Source: Eubacteriales bacterium (lineage in GTDB: Bacteria > Bacillota > Clostridia > Lachnospirales > Lachnospiraceae). From it: a stretch of DNA of 64,000 nucleotides. The DNA lies in NCBI GenBank assembly GCA_030533235.1, contig JAUNJN010000005.1:16849-80848 (forward strand). Reading direction: 5' to 3'. Every line of letters starts with the position of its first letter. Within the stretch, counting starts at the first letter, position 1. The notes beneath the pieces were generated by a model. It worked only from the letters and a program-made list of their open reading frames with translations, did no database searches and had not been told where the DNA came from. The position numbers and the translations under genes are program-made. This document shows positions 63,309 through 64,000 of this stretch, piece after piece.

Positions 63309-64000
63309 ATGAAGAAGATTGATTTTACAGTTGCAAAGCAAAACAATATGGATGTAATTCGGTATGCGCTTGGTGCTGCAGATGCATATGATGATAAAGC
63401 GGCTGACAAGGCATCGCAGATGCCAAATATTATTCCATTCCAATATCAGGATGAGGATGGCAGACGTACGTATACGGCTTATGCGCATGAGGATACAACC
63501 CTGGATATGTATATGAAAAATGTGCTTACGAAGCCGGAAGTACTTAGCATTATGGGCGGACTTGCGACTGCATTTGAAATGGGAGCAAAAGGTATTCCGG
63601 TTAGCTATATTGTAAAGGATGCTTCTTACATATTCATTAACAAAGAGACACTTACAGTTAAAGTAATTTTACTTCCGTTAAAGCAGGACAACATGCCTCT
63701 TTCGGAGATACCGGCTTTTTTCCGTGAAATCATTTCCGCTATGCGATTTCATGAGGCGGATACAGATAACTATGTTGCAAGAATTTTAACACAAATCAAT
63801 GCATCGGACTTTACGGCGAGCGGATTTAAGACATTCATAGATGCTGAAATGGAAAAAATCGGCATGTTTATTCATAAGGATAATGGTGTGATGAGCATGA
63901 CGGTTGGAAATGAACCGGCACCTGCGAAGGATGTAAAGGTAAACAAGCTGGGGGTTATGAATAATATGCGTCCACAAGGCATGCCACCACAGGGAATGGC
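63309..64000 (+). CDS. DUF6382-like protein, cut by window end
   Basis: Open from the ATG at 63309 (GGGGAGG 7 bases upstream) to the last base, 230 complete codons without stop. The N-terminal 190 residues repeat the layout of the preceding gene (IPVSYIVKDASYIFINKETL; KVILLPLKQDN; PAFFREIISAMRFHEAD), so the two are tandem paralogues. From about residue 215 a Pro/Met/Gly-rich linker begins (NNMRPQGMPPQGM). A C-terminal FHA or membrane part probably lies outside the window. Missing 3' end is due to the window. Confidence 0.8.
   Translation, partial: MKKIDFTVAKQNNMDVIRYALGAADAYDDKAADKASQMPNIIPFQYQDEDGRRTYTAYAHEDTTLDMYMKNVLTKPEVLSIMGGLATAFEMGAKGIPVSYIVKDASYIFINKETLTVKVILLPLKQDNMPLSEIPAFFREIISAMRFHEADTDNYVARILTQINASDFTASGFKTFIDAEMEKIGMFIHKDNGVMSMTVGNEPAPAKDVKVNKLGVMNNMRPQGMPPQGM

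Overview
The window reads as a chromosome segment of a flagellated, anaerobic Lachnospiraceae-type Firmicute (Roseburia/Agathobacter/Lachnospira/Butyrivibrio neighbourhood). This rests on the short flagellin with a sigma-D promoter, the Bacillus-like orders tmk-yaaR-holB-ricT-trmN6-rsmI and dnaX-ybaB-recR, the single-membrane Tad (Flp) pilus locus, the DUF5702 and DUF6382-type proteins, and a Na+-type ATP synthase c subunit. It is an inference from protein character; no 16S or tRNA gene is present. I saw no transposase, IS element, CRISPR array, tRNA or rRNA.

Layout. 1-3.7 kb: end of a flagellar operon (fliD, fliS, FlgN/FliT-like chaperone), then flagellin with its own sigma-D promoter and a leader of four consecutive hairpins. 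3.7-16.3 kb: a surface-decoration island directly behind flagellin. It holds two LicD paralogues, a beta-propeller protein, a pyruvyltransferase-family protein, a TagF-like polyol-phosphate transferase, a pentulose-phosphate epimerase, an IspD/TarI-like cytidylyltransferase, a GatD-like polyol-phosphate dehydrogenase, two glycosyltransferases and, on the opposite strand, ribose-5-phosphate isomerase B. Together these could make a CDP-pentitol and transfer pentitol phosphate to a surface acceptor, most simply flagellin. 16.4-20 kb: Sua5 (probably leaderless), then a WXG-like/cysteine-protease candidate effector with an unknown protein and a lipoprotein.

20.2-27.5 kb: complete F-type ATP synthase operon (two AtpI-type assembly proteins, then B-E-F-H-A-G-D-C) with promoter and terminator. 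The c subunit keeps the full Na+-ligand set. 27.5-32.3 kb: tmk-yaaR-holB-ricT-trmN6-rsmI housekeeping operon. 32.3-41.5 kb: XRE regulator diverging from an AI-2E-family permease, DUF815 ATPase, a 35-residue membrane peptide, an AIR-synthase-like protein, Lrp regulator plus aminotransferase, TrmL, a radical SAM protein converging on an isolated spmB, and a DHH phosphoesterase closed by a very long terminator.

41.9-50.9 kb: Tad pilus operon (prepilin peptidase, TadZ, TadA, TadB, TadC, Flp1-like pilin, DUF5702, two TadE-like proteins, FHA protein). It has two unusual architectures: a TadC with an inserted extracytoplasmic Ig-like domain, and a TadE with two tandem Cys/His modules. A 22-bp RNA hairpin lies inside the operon. 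51-55.7 kb: flavodoxin-SCP2 fusion, dnaX, ybaB, recR and an unusual phosphofructokinase. 55.8-64 kb: an 849-residue surface protein with a degenerate C39-like end, lysA and cyclophilin on the minus strand, mltG, and two DUF6382-like proteins, the second cut by the window end.

Only one gap exceeds 300 bp (41545-41962). It holds two hairpins and a candidate promoter and nothing else that I recognise.
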